The notes under the pieces: model-generated
The model's database searches: none
Told to the model about the DNA's origin: nothing
The model's input: the letters and a program-made list of their open reading frames with translations, nothing else
NCBI GenBank assembly: GCA_026168455.1
Contig: CM047426.1
Span: 65,935,342 to 65,999,341 of the forward strand
Direction: 5' to 3'
Length of the DNA: 64,000 nt
Origin: Theocolax elegans
Taxonomy: Eukaryota; Arthropoda; Insecta; Hymenoptera; Cerocephalidae
Shown here: one piece after another, positions 43,244 to 54,812 of the stretch
Position numbering within the stretch: position 1 is the stretch's first letter
How the letters are laid out: the number at the start of each line of letters is the position of its first letter
Program-made: the position numbers and the translations under genes

Positions 43244-44257
43244 TAATTTAGAATTTTATGTTTTACTTGTTCTTCTTTTGCACTTATTAATTTAGAAGAA
43301 TTTTATATTCGAAAAATACATCAAATTTAAATGATTTTATGCAGTTTCAAAATGCATGGATATATAAGTGAGTAGAAAATGTATATTTATATAAAACAAT
43401 ATTTTGAATAATCAAATATGTATTTATTAGAAACAGAAGGTTATTTAAGGAATAAATTTGTGTATATTAATCAAAATAAATATATGGGCTCTGTAACTAA
43501 AGGGAAAAATAAATTGGATATAATTATGAATCAAAATGCAAATTTTAAAAGAAGGTGCAAATTACGAATTACGGGAGAAATGGAAGAAACAGATTTTTAT
43601 TTATATGCCACTAAAATGTTATAAATACTTATTTAAAATTAATACAAAAATTTATTTATTTAAGAAGAAAGTTTTATTACTCTAAAAGTACAAAATATTA
43701 ATGACATAAAACTTTTGGGCGATGATCCTTCGTCATTAAATAAATTAATTTGAGGTGGTGAAGTTCTATTTAGATTCGTTTAAAATAATCCAAAATTTTA
43801 ATAAGTAGTTACTAAATATTACAATTTAGTGAGTATGTGCACTTTACTATTTTTGGTAAGATAATTTTTCATTAACATTTATAGCTATTAAAATATAAAT
43901 TTAAGCTTTATAAGAAATCATACAGTATAAAATTTACAGTTAATATTTAATATGTCTCTATTTTTTTATTATTTTTATTCTGATTTTATTACACTAAGTT
44001 TGGGTAAAAATTTTTATTTATAAATAATATAATCATATTTAAAAAAAACTAAATATCAATCCAACGCACTATAACTGTAACTCCAAGGTGTTGTGTAAAT
44101 GTGTTTAATTTCTAAGGTGTCCATGGTAGTGAAAAAATAATACAATTTAAAACATTATTTTAAGTAAATTAATTACGAAAAACCTTTTTGAAATTAAAAA
44201 TAGAGCGTCGGCGCGCGAAGCGCGCAGCGGGGCAAAACCCCCCTAGTATTTATATAT
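43244..44257. other. AT-rich spacer
   Basis: A 68-codon + frame at 43,418-43,624 has no recognisable pattern. Around 44,205-44,250 a short GC-rich hairpin with GCGCGCGAAGCGCGC is present, of the type seen at many insect MITE ends. Confidence 0.35.
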
Positions 44258-44261
44258 ATAT

Positions 44262-45277
44262 TGTAAGGGTAAGTGATATTCACTCATCATTATATGAATT
44301 CGGTAGGTAAACAGGAGCGCTATATATAGATATAGATATAGCCAACGGCTCGAACGGCCGATGCCCGCGCAACGAAAATCGGCAATTCGGGAGAGAGCGT
44401 TTGCGCGCGCAGGACGACCGGTACAAGAGAGAGATCGCAACGACACGTGCGGTTGAAAACGTCCCGATTACACAGTTATTTTCCGAGAGTTTTTCCGTGT
44501 GATTTTTATTGGTGTTATTCGAAAACGTACGACGTGAATTGATCGGCGGTCGAGGAACTATCCCGCCTACGTATCAATCATAAGCAAGTGAAAGAGAGAG
44601 ATAGAAAGAAAGCTGTTTCTTCTCGTTTGTTTCTTTGGGATTCGAGGATAATCTAAAGTAGGTGGTACCACTTCTCGCGCGAGCGATAATTATCGCGTAT
44701 TAATTAATTTTAACGTGATGGTTCGTATTTTTAAGAGAGCTAGTTCGTGTACTCCTTTTCCCCTCTCGTGTTGAGCCGACGTTTACGACTCAACTCTCGT
44801 GCGTGCGTTGACCTCAAACGATAATTGTTTTGCATCTAGTAGATATTCCATTTGATATAATAAATCTGATTATATTTAATTTTATCTCAAGTCGTATTGA
44901 TTTTCAAATCGTAAACCGTTGCATATAGTTTTTCCTCCGTTATCCTATGAGCCGTATATAAGTATGCGGGCTCACGCGAACTCACTTATTATATGCTTTC
45001 CGCGGTACATTTTAGGAAAGATTATTATTTTTACCTGTCGTTATTGGAAATCGAAGTACGATTTCCAAATAACTTTAACGGCAAGTGTGCGGAAAGGTAA
45101 CCGCAGCCGCTACGCGGGAAATATTTGTAAACATTATATAGATAGATATATATTCTGTTTAATCATCGAGTACGAGGTATCAAGTGTGCGATAATATTCA
45201 GGTTTGTACGCCACGAACTATGTGGTTATAAGACGGGCTACTCTATGATTTTTCCCCTGGGCAAGCACACAGTTACA
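44262..45277. mobile_element. Solo LTR (TSD ATAT)
   Basis: A 1,016-bp higher-GC block starts TGTAAGGGTAAG and ends CACACAGTTACA. It is flanked by ATAT on both sides (44,258-44,261 and 45,278-45,281). The TGTAA.../...TTACA ends match those of the Gypsy-like element at 47,968, though the bodies differ. No internal retroelement genes. The TSD lies in a TA run, so its exact length is uncertain. Confidence 0.5.
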
Positions 45278-45291
45278 ATATATATATATAT

Positions 45292-45450
45292 CGTCGGCTG
45301 AGCACAAGAAGGTACATTTTCAACTGATGCGGCAAGAAGGTAATAATTTCGAGCGACGAGGCAAAAAGGTAACAATTTCAAATCGCGTGGCAAAAAGGTA
45401 TCAATTTCGGGAAGGATTTTTTTCCTTCAATTTTAAGTTAGCAACCCTGA
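45292..45450 (+). repeat. Left terminal inverted repeat with four subterminal 29-30-bp units
   Basis: Units: GCACAAGAAGGTACATTTTC..., GCAAGAAGGTAATAATTTCG..., GCAAAAAGGTAACAATTTCA..., GCAAAAAGGTATCAATTTCG. Repeated motifs inside a TIR are typical transposase binding arrays. The right partner is 59,791-59,948. Confidence 0.75.
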
Positions 45451-45559
45451 CTACGATCAATTGAATTATTGAAGAAATTTAAAAATTGACAAATAATTAT
45501 AAATATTTATATACATATAATGAATTGTTTATAACGTTATCTATCTTATCTATCTATAA

Positions 45560-46450
45560 TCTTTCTAAAAACATGTTAGAAGTATGTTTTGACATGTCTA
45601 GAGCCCAAATCAGATGTGTGTGTATATCTGTACATATACCGCCATGTTTCTGAAACAACTACATCAATATCGCTCGCCTCGGGCAGGTAGCTATATTTTC
45701 GATTTTCGAATTCGAGAAAAAAATATTTTTGAATCTGCAGATCCCTAGTAGAAATGAGAACATTTAAAATGGTTGAGATTCTAGTTAATGGCTTTGAAAA
45801 ATGTACAGAATTTTAATAGATAAAAAGCGGCTACTAAGTGGATTACAGAAATAAATGTGGAATTATATTCCAATTTTTTGATGTTATTAAGAAAAAACTG
45901 AATTTTTTTCAATTTATTAAAACTCTGAATCTAATTAGTAGAGAATAACTGAAACCCTATGCTGTAAAGGTTTCAAGTAGTTTTAATTGTTAGTTTTTGA
46001 TAAAAGAAATAAAAAACGGAAAAGTTATGTTTTCTACGGCAAATGCTTCCGGGCACAAAAACCTTCAACCCATCATGAAATTTTAAAAAAGGTAGCCTTT
46101 GTAGTATCAATGGTCTGTATATTTTTGAGCTAAAAATATTTGTAATGACCGAAATAATTGAGCATTATATATTTTTTAATGAAATTTTTATTGCTCATAT
46201 CTTCGAAACTAATCAGTGAAATTGGTTGAAAAAAGTCGTGTTAATAGAACATAATCGTGATTATATACTATAATAATTAAAGAAAATTCCGTTAAGGAGG
46301 TTCGGGAGTTTGGTTAGCGAGGGGAAGAAAGGGAGTCTCCTTCCGCACCGTGCGCCTACCGTTGTTGCGTCCCGCACCTCTCCGCGCATCCATCAAGTCT
46401 ATATTTTGAGGAATTTTAATTTTGAGGAAGTAACGTGTCAATGAATTGGC
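45560..46450. repeat. Repeat related to the arms of the giant fold-back element
   Basis: AAAAACATGTTAGAAGTATG, GACATGTC, TATATCTGTACATATA, GAGCATTATATATTTTT, TTGCTCATATCTTCGAAAC and finally GAGGAAGTAACGTGTCAATG occur in the same order as on the - strand of 12,560-11,170. GC-rich filler at 46,290-46,390 is not in the other copies. It sits inside the large transposon between its left TIR and first recognised exon. Confidence 0.6.
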
Positions 46451-46972
46451 TGCGATTTTTTTCTTTCAGTAGAGAACAAATCGAAGAGAACGCTATCAAG
46501 TACGTTTAAATATATGAAAACTCTCCAAGATACAATTTGTCGAAAGTAGCCAAAAATCGGCCGTTTTTAAAAGTTCAAAAAAATTCCAGGGAGCGCCATT
46601 TTTAATTTTAGAGCTAAACTTTGGGAATCAACGTTTTTTTGACAAGTACTAACGTAACAAAATCGGCGGCCAAATTGGCTTTCCCACCCGCGCATCTTTT
46701 TCATATAATTCGGCTGGAATCTCATGTAGTCAGACATGTGACATATACAAATGAAATTGGCTTGAGAGTACTGACGCAATAATAGTAAAATAAAATTGTA
46801 CAGATTTTACAGTACTGATCCACACTCATAATAGAATTAGGTACTTATCGTTGTCAACAAACACTGTACGTTTAAGTTGTATACCTGTACGTACCAAGGG
46901 TAAGAGCATATTCTACATAATGTTATACATATTTAAGAATGGTTTGACACTCAGTAGGTAGCAGCTTTGCAG

Positions 46973-47967
46973 GCCATCAAGACCTAAGAACTTGGATTTT
47001 AGAGAGTTAGAATTACCGGGGTTTTGTACAAGCTTTATTGAACAAGTTCAAAATGAAGGTAAATTCAAAAATTTTTGTATAAAAATTAAGCCAGAATTAA
47101 AAAACATAGAGAATATTCTATTCTTTTAATTTTATAATTTTAAAATTAATAAATTTATCAATAATAATTCTACAAAGTATTACTTATTGTAAATATTTGA
47201 TATTAATTTAAACATTTAATAAAATTAATTGTTTTTAAAAGATGCCGTTGATTATCTACCAAAAGATGGTGCTGATATTAAAGACATATCAAGTAACAGT
47301 AAAAATATAAACTTGACAGACGTTGATCATAAGGGTGAAATTAGTGCAAACTCTAGTAAGTTTATAAATTGCTTTACGAATAAAAAAGAAAGTTATTTTA
47401 CTTGGAAGTTATATTACAATATTGCAAGAATGATTAAATATCCTTAATAGTCGTAGTTGATAATAAGCTTAATGGTAACGAACTATTCTAATCTTTAATT
47501 TCTGCAAAAAGGTGAAGGAAATATTGAAGATCCCAAAGACTGTATAGATCTTTGTTTGATGGACGAGAAGCATACTTTAGATTCAAATATTAAATTTGGT
47601 ACATATATTATTTTTTAACAAAATAAGTGACGATATATACTTCATATTAACAAGCAATAATATTCTAGGGAAAAACTTACCATGGTGGTCAGAATCTACA
47701 ATAAAAATTGATCAATATCATGAATATGATTCTGATTCGACAAATTTTTCAGAAGATAGCCGAATGTTAATGTTTTCAGATAATTCTAATTTAGGTCGAT
47801 ATTTTTATTAATAATTTAGACTATACACTTTTTAGAAGAAAATTTTTAATATTTTATATCCTAGTTTCCAATTATTTGTTAATACAGAATATTGTTACAA
47901 TTTAGATGGTCTGTGCAATACAATCGATTCATATAACACTACTTGTAGTACTGGAGTTGATATTGAT
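46973..47967 (+). pseudogene. Multi-exon DUF7869-like gene, 5' exons
   Basis: Five exons are visible with GT-AG borders and matching phases: 46,973-47,058 (NLDFRELELPGFCTSF), 47,242-47,356 (AVDYLPKDGADIKDISS), 47,511-47,599 (EGNIEDPKDCIDLCLMDEK), 47,669-47,795 (GKNLPWWSESTIKIDQYHE) and 47,887 onward (YCYNLDGLCNTIDSY). All join without a stop. The last exon is cut at 47,967 by the retrotransposon and resumes at 55,943. Acidic, Ser/Asp-rich N-terminal content suggests a disordered leader before the conserved domains. Further 5' exons may exist upstream of 46,973. Introns are short (100-190 bp) and AT-rich. Confidence 0.6.
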
Positions 47968-49092
47968 TGTAACGGTAAACGGTTCACGCGAGACGAAAAT
48001 CGTACCGATCGCGTGAGTCTACCGTTGAAGACGCGTAAGGCGCATGCGCGAGCGCGTCGGAGAGCCGGTGTGCACGACACACCGGCAGTATCGTTCGAAC
48101 CTCGAACAACACGGGATCGGCAGCATCGTTCGGTTCGCAGCTCGACCTAACGTGAGATCGGTCAAGGCCCCGCGACCTCGAACTGTAGTGAAGGATCGAG
48201 AGAGAGAGCAAAGGAAGGTTCGAGAGAGAGAGAGTGAGAAAAAGCGGACATCGAGAGTGCCAATTCGCAGCTCCGAAAAGGCAAGTAAGTCCTGGCCAGG
48301 CGTACGCCGTTTCGAAAGTACGACGCGATCCGCGAGCGGCATCGGGATACGCGCGGTACCCCGACGCAACATATCGCCCGGGCGAGAGGCCGGATACTCT
48401 CGCCGTGTCTCTCTCTATCGCGTAGGCACGCGTTCGATAAGCCGGAGTGCTCCACACTCCGGCAATAATTTACCCGTATCAGGCCTTCTGCCTAACCAGG
48501 TGTTCGATACCTGGTGCAATCTCGTTCCCCCTGAACATATCGAGACGCCGTGTCTCGGAGCGTGGTTTGCGGCGGGCGCACACACACACGTACATACTGT
48601 ATATGCTTGTTTTCTTTTGTTCCCGCGATTATTTACTTATTTTGATTTAACCGTTATTGGGCCAGGGTTTTAGCATCGCCTTGGCTCGCCCCGACATAAT
48701 TTGTAAGCTTATGTAACCTAGTAATTTTTAGTTATTTAGAATAAATTGAACTGACATTTTAATCGCGAGTGTCGATTCATTAACCCCGCGAGTAATTCCT
48801 ATCCCAAAGGCGAATACCGCCATGCCCCGCGGGTGTCGTGCATTGTACTCAGCACGACACACTTAACTGAGTAGCCGAGTACGAGCATCATCGGAGGATA
48901 AGTGTGCACTAAGTATGTGCACACATTGTACACAGGGCCAACGTCGTCGTTCGGAGCTTGAGGCTAGCTCCGGTCGTCTCGAAAGGTAATTTTCACCGAT
49001 TTGTCGGCTGTATGGTGAGACAGCTGACCTCGGTATTACATTGATTTCCTGTACATCGAACAGATGTACAGGACGAACATAACCCTGTTACA
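47968..49092 (+). repeat. 5' LTR
   Basis: TGTAACGG...CTGTTACA, 1,125 bp. GC-rich with GAGAGA tracts and a 3' region containing AATAAATTG as a possible poly(A) signal. Long open frames on both strands occur identically in the other LTR and are not genes. Confidence 0.9.
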
Positions 49093-49093
49093 A

Positions 49094-49111
49094 CTGGCGC
49101 CCAACACGTGA
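49094..49111 (+). other. Primer binding site, tRNA-Lys type
   Basis: TGGCGCCCAAC starts just after the LTR and is complementary to the 3' end of insect tRNA-Lys (as in Drosophila gypsy). The last bases deviate from a perfect match. Confidence 0.7.
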
Positions 49112-49384
49112 GTTTCCTCGGGATAGGAAAAATTTTCCATTTAGTTGAATTTTCGGACGTTGTTGTACATATAAATCGCAACGAGTGGTTGCGAGTACGT
49201 TGCGAGTTCGTCGCGACGAACATATGTAAACAACAACACGAGCCGAGTACAAACGAACATAATTCTCGGAATTGACTCGAAATAATACTTATTATTTTCG
49301 AGTTAAATTAAATTTAAAATTCGAATTAAATAAATTTCTTAAAGTAATAATTCATAACAGACATAAATTTTATAAACAAATTAA

Positions 49385-49790
49385 GTTTCCAAATTTTCCC
49401 AAAAATTAAAAATTTTCCAAATTTTCCGAAATTTTCAATCTTTTCAAATTTTTCGAAATTTGCAATTTTTTCCAAATTTTACAAAATTTTCAGAATTTTC
49501 AAGTTTTTTCAAAATTTTTCAAAATTTTCAAATTTTCTGAAATTTTCAAATTTTTTTAGAAATTTTTAAATTTTTCGAGGTTTTCAAAATTTTCGAGATT
49601 TTCAAGATTTTTTTAAATTTTTCGATATTTAAAAATCTTCCATAATTTTTTGTTAGATTTTTAGAAAATTTTCAAATTTTTCATATTTGCAAAATATTTG
49701 TAGGTTTTCGGAATTTTTCCAATTTTTTCGGAATTCGTAAATTTTTCCGAATCTTTCGAATTATTTTAGAATCCTCGAAAAGATATTATT
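49385..49790. repeat. Low-complexity AAATTTTC/G array in the retrotransposon leader
   Basis: About 400 bp of irregular 9-12-bp units around AAATTTTTC, with variants CCAAATTTTC and CGAAATTTTC. It lies in the long 5' leader (49,112-50,558), which has no coding frame. The array could affect RNA structure or packaging; that is inference only. Confidence 0.65.
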
Positions 49791-50558
49791 TTTTTTTGCG
49801 GTAATCTGGAAAATTTTTCGAAGTGAATAATACGATTTCACAAATCGAAAAATAAAGTGTGTGCGTCGGAAAAATTACGAGTGCTAGAACGATACCCTTA
49901 GAATTGTAATTTCTCGTTATTTATTTCTGCGTAGCATAATAGGCGAGAGAGAGACAATAGATTTGGTGTAAAGTGTACGCTAAGCTTTAACCAATTAATT
50001 AACTAGATAATTAATTGGCACTAACTTAGTACTATAAAAATAAAAAGACGTATAATTGAAGTCTTCATTTTATTTATAATTCGTCTTTAATTTCGTTTAT
50101 CAATTAGAATTATCTTGATACACGTTCAATAAATTTTAATTGACGTGCTGAAAGATTGTGTGGGCAAAAATAAAACGCTTATTGTTTTATTCGAGTTATT
50201 TTTACTGTAAAAGAGGTGTTTGTAGTACCCACAATTAATATTTAATATTCAATTATTAAATCCTTACTCTGGTAATATCAAGCCGATATTGTTACAACTT
50301 GGTACAACCAGAGTCGAAGTAACCCACACAACCTTGCATTAGCGTACACGGTAGGACAAAGCCAGAGCAACCCAATAGTTAGGCCGTATAGTCCAATCAT
50401 ATATATTCTTTGTATTTTGCGATTATAATTGTGTGCCTTAGGGAAAACGCGAGCGAACGACCCCACGATAGCCGCGCAATTGGACTGCTCTGGTAAAGCG
50501 AAATAAATTATTTTTTTGTATTTATTGTAAATTATTTATTTAAATCGTTATTATAAAT

Positions 50559-52379
50559 ATGGCGTGTTCGACACAACAGAAGATCGAAGACTGGTGTTTG
50601 TTTCATAGAGACAAAGATATTTGTCAATATCTTAATGACCTGTCACTTAAAGATACAGGCAATAAATTTGACAAATTAAGTCGTCTGACAAAATGGCTCC
50701 TAGGAGATTACGAGCCAAGGGATTTCATTGAAGAACCTGAGCAAGATGAAATCACCGTCTGGCAACATCGGGAAGAACTCAGGCAAAATTTTATCACAAA
50801 ATATAGCTCGGCAGAACACCCGTGGGAGAACTCGACAATTGACGACAACACAAGCCATCCATTATTAACTCTTAACAACGATGAAAAAGTTAAAGAAAAT
50901 ATGGAAACAAGTCGTAGAAGAGTTCAACACCTCCAAGACAATGAAACCACGGCATTATTGCAAGAAACCACGGAATCAACATCAACGGATGACAAAGCTG
51001 CCGACAGTATTACAAACGATAATAAAAATTCAAGCAGAATAAGACTCACTGCAACAGACGGAGGATCATTCGAAATCCCACTTGAATTCGCAAATTATAT
51101 GCAGGGAATGTCAGACACGGTTAAGCAATTAACTGAAAAGGTAAACGCGCTGACAGCAGCGCAAGCTCAGCCTATTTTAACAAGCACTAGACTGGACCAG
51201 CCACGACACGAAGTCCGGAGCCAACAACAGCAAGTAGGATTCCAGGACACAATGACGTACCATTACCTGGACAATACAACCGAATTACCACAACCTGACC
51301 CCCCAGCACCACTCGCAAGGAGAGTCGGCCAAGCCTGGGAGGGGGGAAACTTCCAAGGTCAGGAAAGACTTGGAAATACGAGTGGTACCAGGACCGAGAA
51401 CAGCACCTGGCAGAGAAGTGCAGGACAGTCGCTGAGAGACGTCGGTCAAATTGTCCGGAAATGGGGACTACAGTTCTCAGCAGATGGCGACCAGAGCATA
51501 GACTCATTTCTCGAACGAGTCGAGGAATGTCGGATTCTGGCCAATCTTTCAGAATCCGAATTGCTAAGCTCACTGCCAGAGTTATTCAAAGGCGTTGCAG
51601 CACTCTGGTTCAAAAACGAAAGAGATACGTGGTCGACGTGGTCCGAATTCCAAAAAGAAGCTCGTCACTGGTTCGGAACAAATAGGCGGTTTCAGAAGAG
51701 GTTGATTGCCGAAATAAATTCTCGCTATCAAGGACCCGGCGAGAAAACACGGGATTATATTACGTGTTTAGTGCACATGATAAGAAGACTCGATCCAATC
51801 CCAAGAATCGAGCAGCAGTTAGATACACTGCACGGCAACCTGCGCCCCGAAATACAAAATTTGGTGCGCAGGACGGACTGTGATTCGATCCACACTCTTC
51901 TCGATCTTGCTGTCGAAGCCGAGCTTACGCTGGAGGGACAGAAAGCGTATAGACACCCTCCACCACCCGAGACGGCCCTAATACCCGAGTCGGCTTACAA
52001 ACCGAAGAATGAAAAGAGGGCCAAGACGAAGATTGCAGCGGTGCAACCGACAACACCAAATCTGCAGACCAAGAAGAATCCGCCAGAGGACTTGGCGAAA
52101 ACTCTGGCCAAAGTTCTCGAAGAGAAAATGAGAGAATTCGTCCTTTCGATGACCACACCCCGAAGCGGAATGGATAAACTGAGGGAACCAAATCGAACCA
52201 AGAATACAAAGGGTTCCGCCGAAAGGACGTACGGCGGATCGAAAGAGAAAACGGACAATCAGAAAGTGAGCACAAGACCGCAAGGCACACAACCATTGAA
52301 ATGCTTTGGTTGTGGGCGGCTAGGGTATAAGCGCGCAGATTGCCCAGACTGTTCGGGAAACGCAAACAGGAGCGGTTAA
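50559..52379 (+). CDS. Gypsy-like gag polyprotein
   Basis: 606 codons from ATG at 50,559. The N-terminal 150 residues are acidic and include a SAP-like start (DKLSRLTKWLLGDYEP). The capsid domain lies at about 300-480, with KWGLQFSADGDQSIDSFLERV, LPELFKGVAALWF, ARHWFGTNRRFQKRL, GEKTRDYITCL and LHGNLRPEIQNLV. This is the retrotransposon gag pattern. A single knuckle near 585, CFGCGRLGYKRADC, has Tyr where His is usual, as in several insect Gypsy families with a GVxRxxC or similar knuckle. The frame is fully open. It overlaps the next frame by about 40 bases, consistent with -1 frameshifting. Confidence 0.85.
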   Translation: MACSTQQKIEDWCLFHRDKDICQYLNDLSLKDTGNKFDKLSRLTKWLLGDYEPRDFIEEPEQDEITVWQHREELRQNFITKYSSAEHPWENSTIDDNTSHPLLTLNNDEKVKENMETSRRRVQHLQDNETTALLQETTESTSTDDKAADSITNDNKNSSRIRLTATDGGSFEIPLEFANYMQGMSDTVKQLTEKVNALTAAQAQPILTSTRLDQPRHEVRSQQQQVGFQDTMTYHYLDNTTELPQPDPPAPLARRVGQAWEGGNFQGQERLGNTSGTRTENSTWQRSAGQSLRDVGQIVRKWGLQFSADGDQSIDSFLERVEECRILANLSESELLSSLPELFKGVAALWFKNERDTWSTWSEFQKEARHWFGTNRRFQKRLIAEINSRYQGPGEKTRDYITCLVHMIRRLDPIPRIEQQLDTLHGNLRPEIQNLVRRTDCDSIHTLLDLAVEAELTLEGQKAYRHPPPPETALIPESAYKPKNEKRAKTKIAAVQPTTPNLQTKKNPPEDLAKTLAKVLEEKMREFVLSMTTPRSGMDKLREPNRTKNTKGSAERTYGGSKEKTDNQKVSTRPQGTQPLKCFGCGRLGYKRADCPDCSGNANRSG

Positions 52380-52542
52380 AAAGGGTCGTTCCCGTTCCTG
52401 CCCCGCGTAAGACCCGAACAGATATCCCAACTACAGCCGAGCGCTGTGAGGAGAACTCGGCAGCAAAAGAGTCGTCGGGAGTGCCGACGACATCGGCTGA
52501 GTCCGAGAAAGATAGCGGCTGTCTCAGCCCGAATTCGCCAGT
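52340..52542 (+). CDS. Start of pol, truncated by internal deletion
   Basis: The frame overlapping the end of gag encodes a basic linker (RLFGKRKQERLKRVVPVPAPRK) and a Ser/Glu-rich stretch. It runs to the deletion junction near 52,543; its own stop is at 52,550. No protease motif (DSGA or DTGA) is reached. Protease and the whole RT palm are missing. Confidence 0.6.
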
Positions 52543-54447
52543 AGGACGTTAAACCAGGTCGAACGCAATTATAGCGTTACGGAACGAGAGTGCCTGGCGG
52601 TTATATGGGCGATTGGGAAATATAGACCTTATATCGAAGGCTATCATTTCCGCGTCATAACCGACCACAGTAGCTTACGTTGGCTGCGTAGCTTACACAG
52701 CCCAACAGGCAGGTTAGCGCGATGGGCGTTAGAGTTGCAGGGACACAGCTTTGATGTGGAGCATCGAAAAGGCGCCCTGAACTACGTACCCGACGCGCTA
52801 TCACGGATGAGCGAGGAGGAGGCCCTCGCCATCAACGCAATATCTTGGGTAGAGGAGTCCCAAGACGAGTGGTTTCAGAATTGGCTGAAACGAGTTAAAT
52901 CCAGTCCAAGGGATGTTCCTCGTTGGAAGTGTGTCGGAGGACGACTATACTTCCACAAGCCGAACGAGTTGATCGACGAAACACTCGGAGACGAGGACGC
53001 GTGGAAGTTAGTGATTCCAAAGGAACACCGGAAAGCGGTCCTCGAGGAAAGCCACGACTCTCCTACGTCTGGCCATGCTGGACGTGAGAAGACGTTTGCC
53101 AGTCTGGCTAAGTATTACTACTGGCCAGGTTATTACGCCGACGTGAAGGACTACGTGCGCCGTTGTCTCGTCTGTCAACAGTGCAAGGTGGATCAGCGAC
53201 CACCTGCAGGACTGATGGGAAAACGCACGGTCGAACGTCCCTGGCAAGTCGTGGCAGGGGATATCACCGGACCCTTTGTAAGGAGCAAGGGCGGATACGA
53301 ATACATCCTCGTATTCTTGGATTTATTCACCCGGTGGGCGGAGTGTGTACCAATTCGCAAAGCCAACGCGAAAACCATTCTCAAGGAGTTCAAAGAGAGA
53401 ATAGTTCTAAGATTTGGTACTCCTGAGGTATTCCTATCGGATAACGGTACCGAATTCAAGAATAAGGCCGTCGACGAATACCTACAGGAGGTGGGGATAC
53501 ATCATACCACCACCCCGCCATATTTTCCCCAGGCGAACCCGGTTGAACGTGTCAACCGAACATTGAAAACCAGGATTGTGGCTTTCATAGAGGAAAACCA
53601 CAATACCTGGGACGAGAAGTTGCCGGAGCTTGTATTCTCATTGAACAACACCGTCCACGAGTCGACGGGTACAACTCCGGCAATGCTGAATTACGGACGA
53701 GAGCCTATGCCTCCTGGTACCATCAAGAGGAACCAAGAACAAGCTGGCATAGAAGAGGAGCAGCACCATAAGATAAAATTGTGGCAAGAGCGACTTCGAA
53801 AGCTCAGGGAAGTACATGAGTCTGCAGCTGCACGCTCAGACCAACAACATGAGCGGCAAGCAAGCTATTATAACGCTAAAAGGAGGGACACACCTTTCAC
53901 CGTAGGAGATATGGTGTGGAAGAAGAACAGAGTCCTGTCCTCAGCAGCTCAGGGTATTTCGGCTAAGCTGGCTCCGAAGGCGACCGGTCCGTATATCATA
54001 ATAGGCCAACCAGGATCCAATACTTATACGTTGTTGGATAAAGACGGTAAAGTGACCGACCTGGCACACGCCGAACACCTTAAACACTGCATCTCACCGG
54101 ATCTCGACGCAGACAAGGAAGAAGAACATCCGCCGAGGGACATCGTGGGAGAAGGGGCGACGCGCGACCCGCCCCAGGCGAGCGTACAGTTACCAAATTG
54201 CGTGCGGACTACTGCGCGAGTCATAGCGGGTGACACCAGCGTGCGAGAACAGACTCCTGCGAGAGTCAAAACGCCGGATGTACGAAAACGCGGCCGTCCG
54301 CGAAAATCCGCGAAAACCATCGTGAGACCCCACGGGAAGAACATAGTGAAACGCGGTGTAGAAAATAATGACGTAGAATCCGTACTCGGGAGATCAGGAT
54401 CATCAGTAGTCCCTGGAAAGACGCGCGCGCAAGCGAAACGACAGTGA
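52543..54447 (+). CDS. RNase H tail and complete integrase of the Gypsy-like element
   Basis: The open frame begins at RTLNQVERNYS, inside the RT/RNase H connection. RNase H motifs TERECLAVIWA, VITDHSSLRWL and HRKGALNYVPDALSR follow. The first Met in frame is at 52,735. The integrase zinc-binding domain is HDSPTSGH followed by CLVCQQCK. The catalytic core has D in VAGDITGPF, D in FLSDNGTEF and E in NPVERVNRT (DD35E). The GPY module is ATGPYIIIGQPGSNTY, and the C-terminal tail is basic with an AT-hook-like KRGRPRKSAK. There are no stops, and all catalytic residues are present. It is out of frame with the upstream pol start, so how it would be translated is unclear. Confidence 0.85.
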   Translation, partial: RTLNQVERNYSVTERECLAVIWAIGKYRPYIEGYHFRVITDHSSLRWLRSLHSPTGRLARWALELQGHSFDVEHRKGALNYVPDALSRMSEEEALAINAISWVEESQDEWFQNWLKRVKSSPRDVPRWKCVGGRLYFHKPNELIDETLGDEDAWKLVIPKEHRKAVLEESHDSPTSGHAGREKTFASLAKYYYWPGYYADVKDYVRRCLVCQQCKVDQRPPAGLMGKRTVERPWQVVAGDITGPFVRSKGGYEYILVFLDLFTRWAECVPIRKANAKTILKEFKERIVLRFGTPEVFLSDNGTEFKNKAVDEYLQEVGIHHTTTPPYFPQANPVERVNRTLKTRIVAFIEENHNTWDEKLPELVFSLNNTVHESTGTTPAMLNYGREPMPPGTIKRNQEQAGIEEEQHHKIKLWQERLRKLREVHESAAARSDQQHERQASYYNAKRRDTPFTVGDMVWKKNRVLSSAAQGISAKLAPKATGPYIIIGQPGSNTYTLLDKDGKVTDLAHAEHLKHCISPDLDADKEEEHPPRDIVGEGATRDPPQASVQLPNCVRTTARVIAGDTSVREQTPARVKTPDVRKRGRPRKSAKTIVRPHGKNIVKRGVENNDVESVLGRSGSSVVPGKTRAQAKRQ

Positions 54448-54799
54448 AAAATGTATTAATCACTATATAAGTAATTTGATGACGTGAACGGATGACAATT
54501 CTGAACCCGATTCAACGAGTTCGCCGTCTAAAAGACGAAAGAGCACTAACGCTATTGTGTGTGGTTGGCAGGGGATACATAACCTATGCACATGCCCCAG
54601 TCGGTCGAACCACCACTAGCTAAGTCAGAAAGAGCCGATAGCTCCTGACAAATCTGAGTCAGGACGAGATCACCAGGTTAAAAGTCCCCTGGCTATCGAA
54701 ATCGTGAAATAAAGCGATTTCACTCAGTATCAGACCCCTAACCACATCCTGACGCGTCTAGGAAAGGTCAGAGCATGGTATATGGAAATATACCTTGCG
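54448..54799 (+). other. 3' untranslated region of the Gypsy-like element
   Basis: About 350 bp between the integrase stop and the polypurine tract. No env-like frame is present. Confidence 0.7.
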
Positions 54800-54812
54800 T
54801 CTGGAAGGGGGG
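54800..54812 (+). other. Polypurine tract
   Basis: A run TCTGGAAGGGGGG-type purine stretch abuts the 3' LTR and would prime plus-strand synthesis. Confidence 0.75.

Noticed and set aside
43418..43624. 68-codon frame on +
   Set aside because: Isolated, AT-rich, no motif, no neighbouring exon; indistinguishable from chance.
45292..45450. CRISPR-like array of 29-30-bp units
   Set aside because: Units are contiguous and part of a terminal inverted repeat with a partner at 59,791-59,948.
48044..48673. 209-codon frame on + and overlapping 157-, 117- and 97-codon frames on - in the LTR, repeated at 54,889-55,518
   Set aside because: They occur identically in both LTRs and overlap one another on both strands of GC-rich DNA, with low-complexity Arg/Ser content. 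These are chance frames in the LTR.
51187..52365. Long frames on - inside gag (up to 146 codons)
   Set aside because: Shadows of the gag frame caused by its codon composition.
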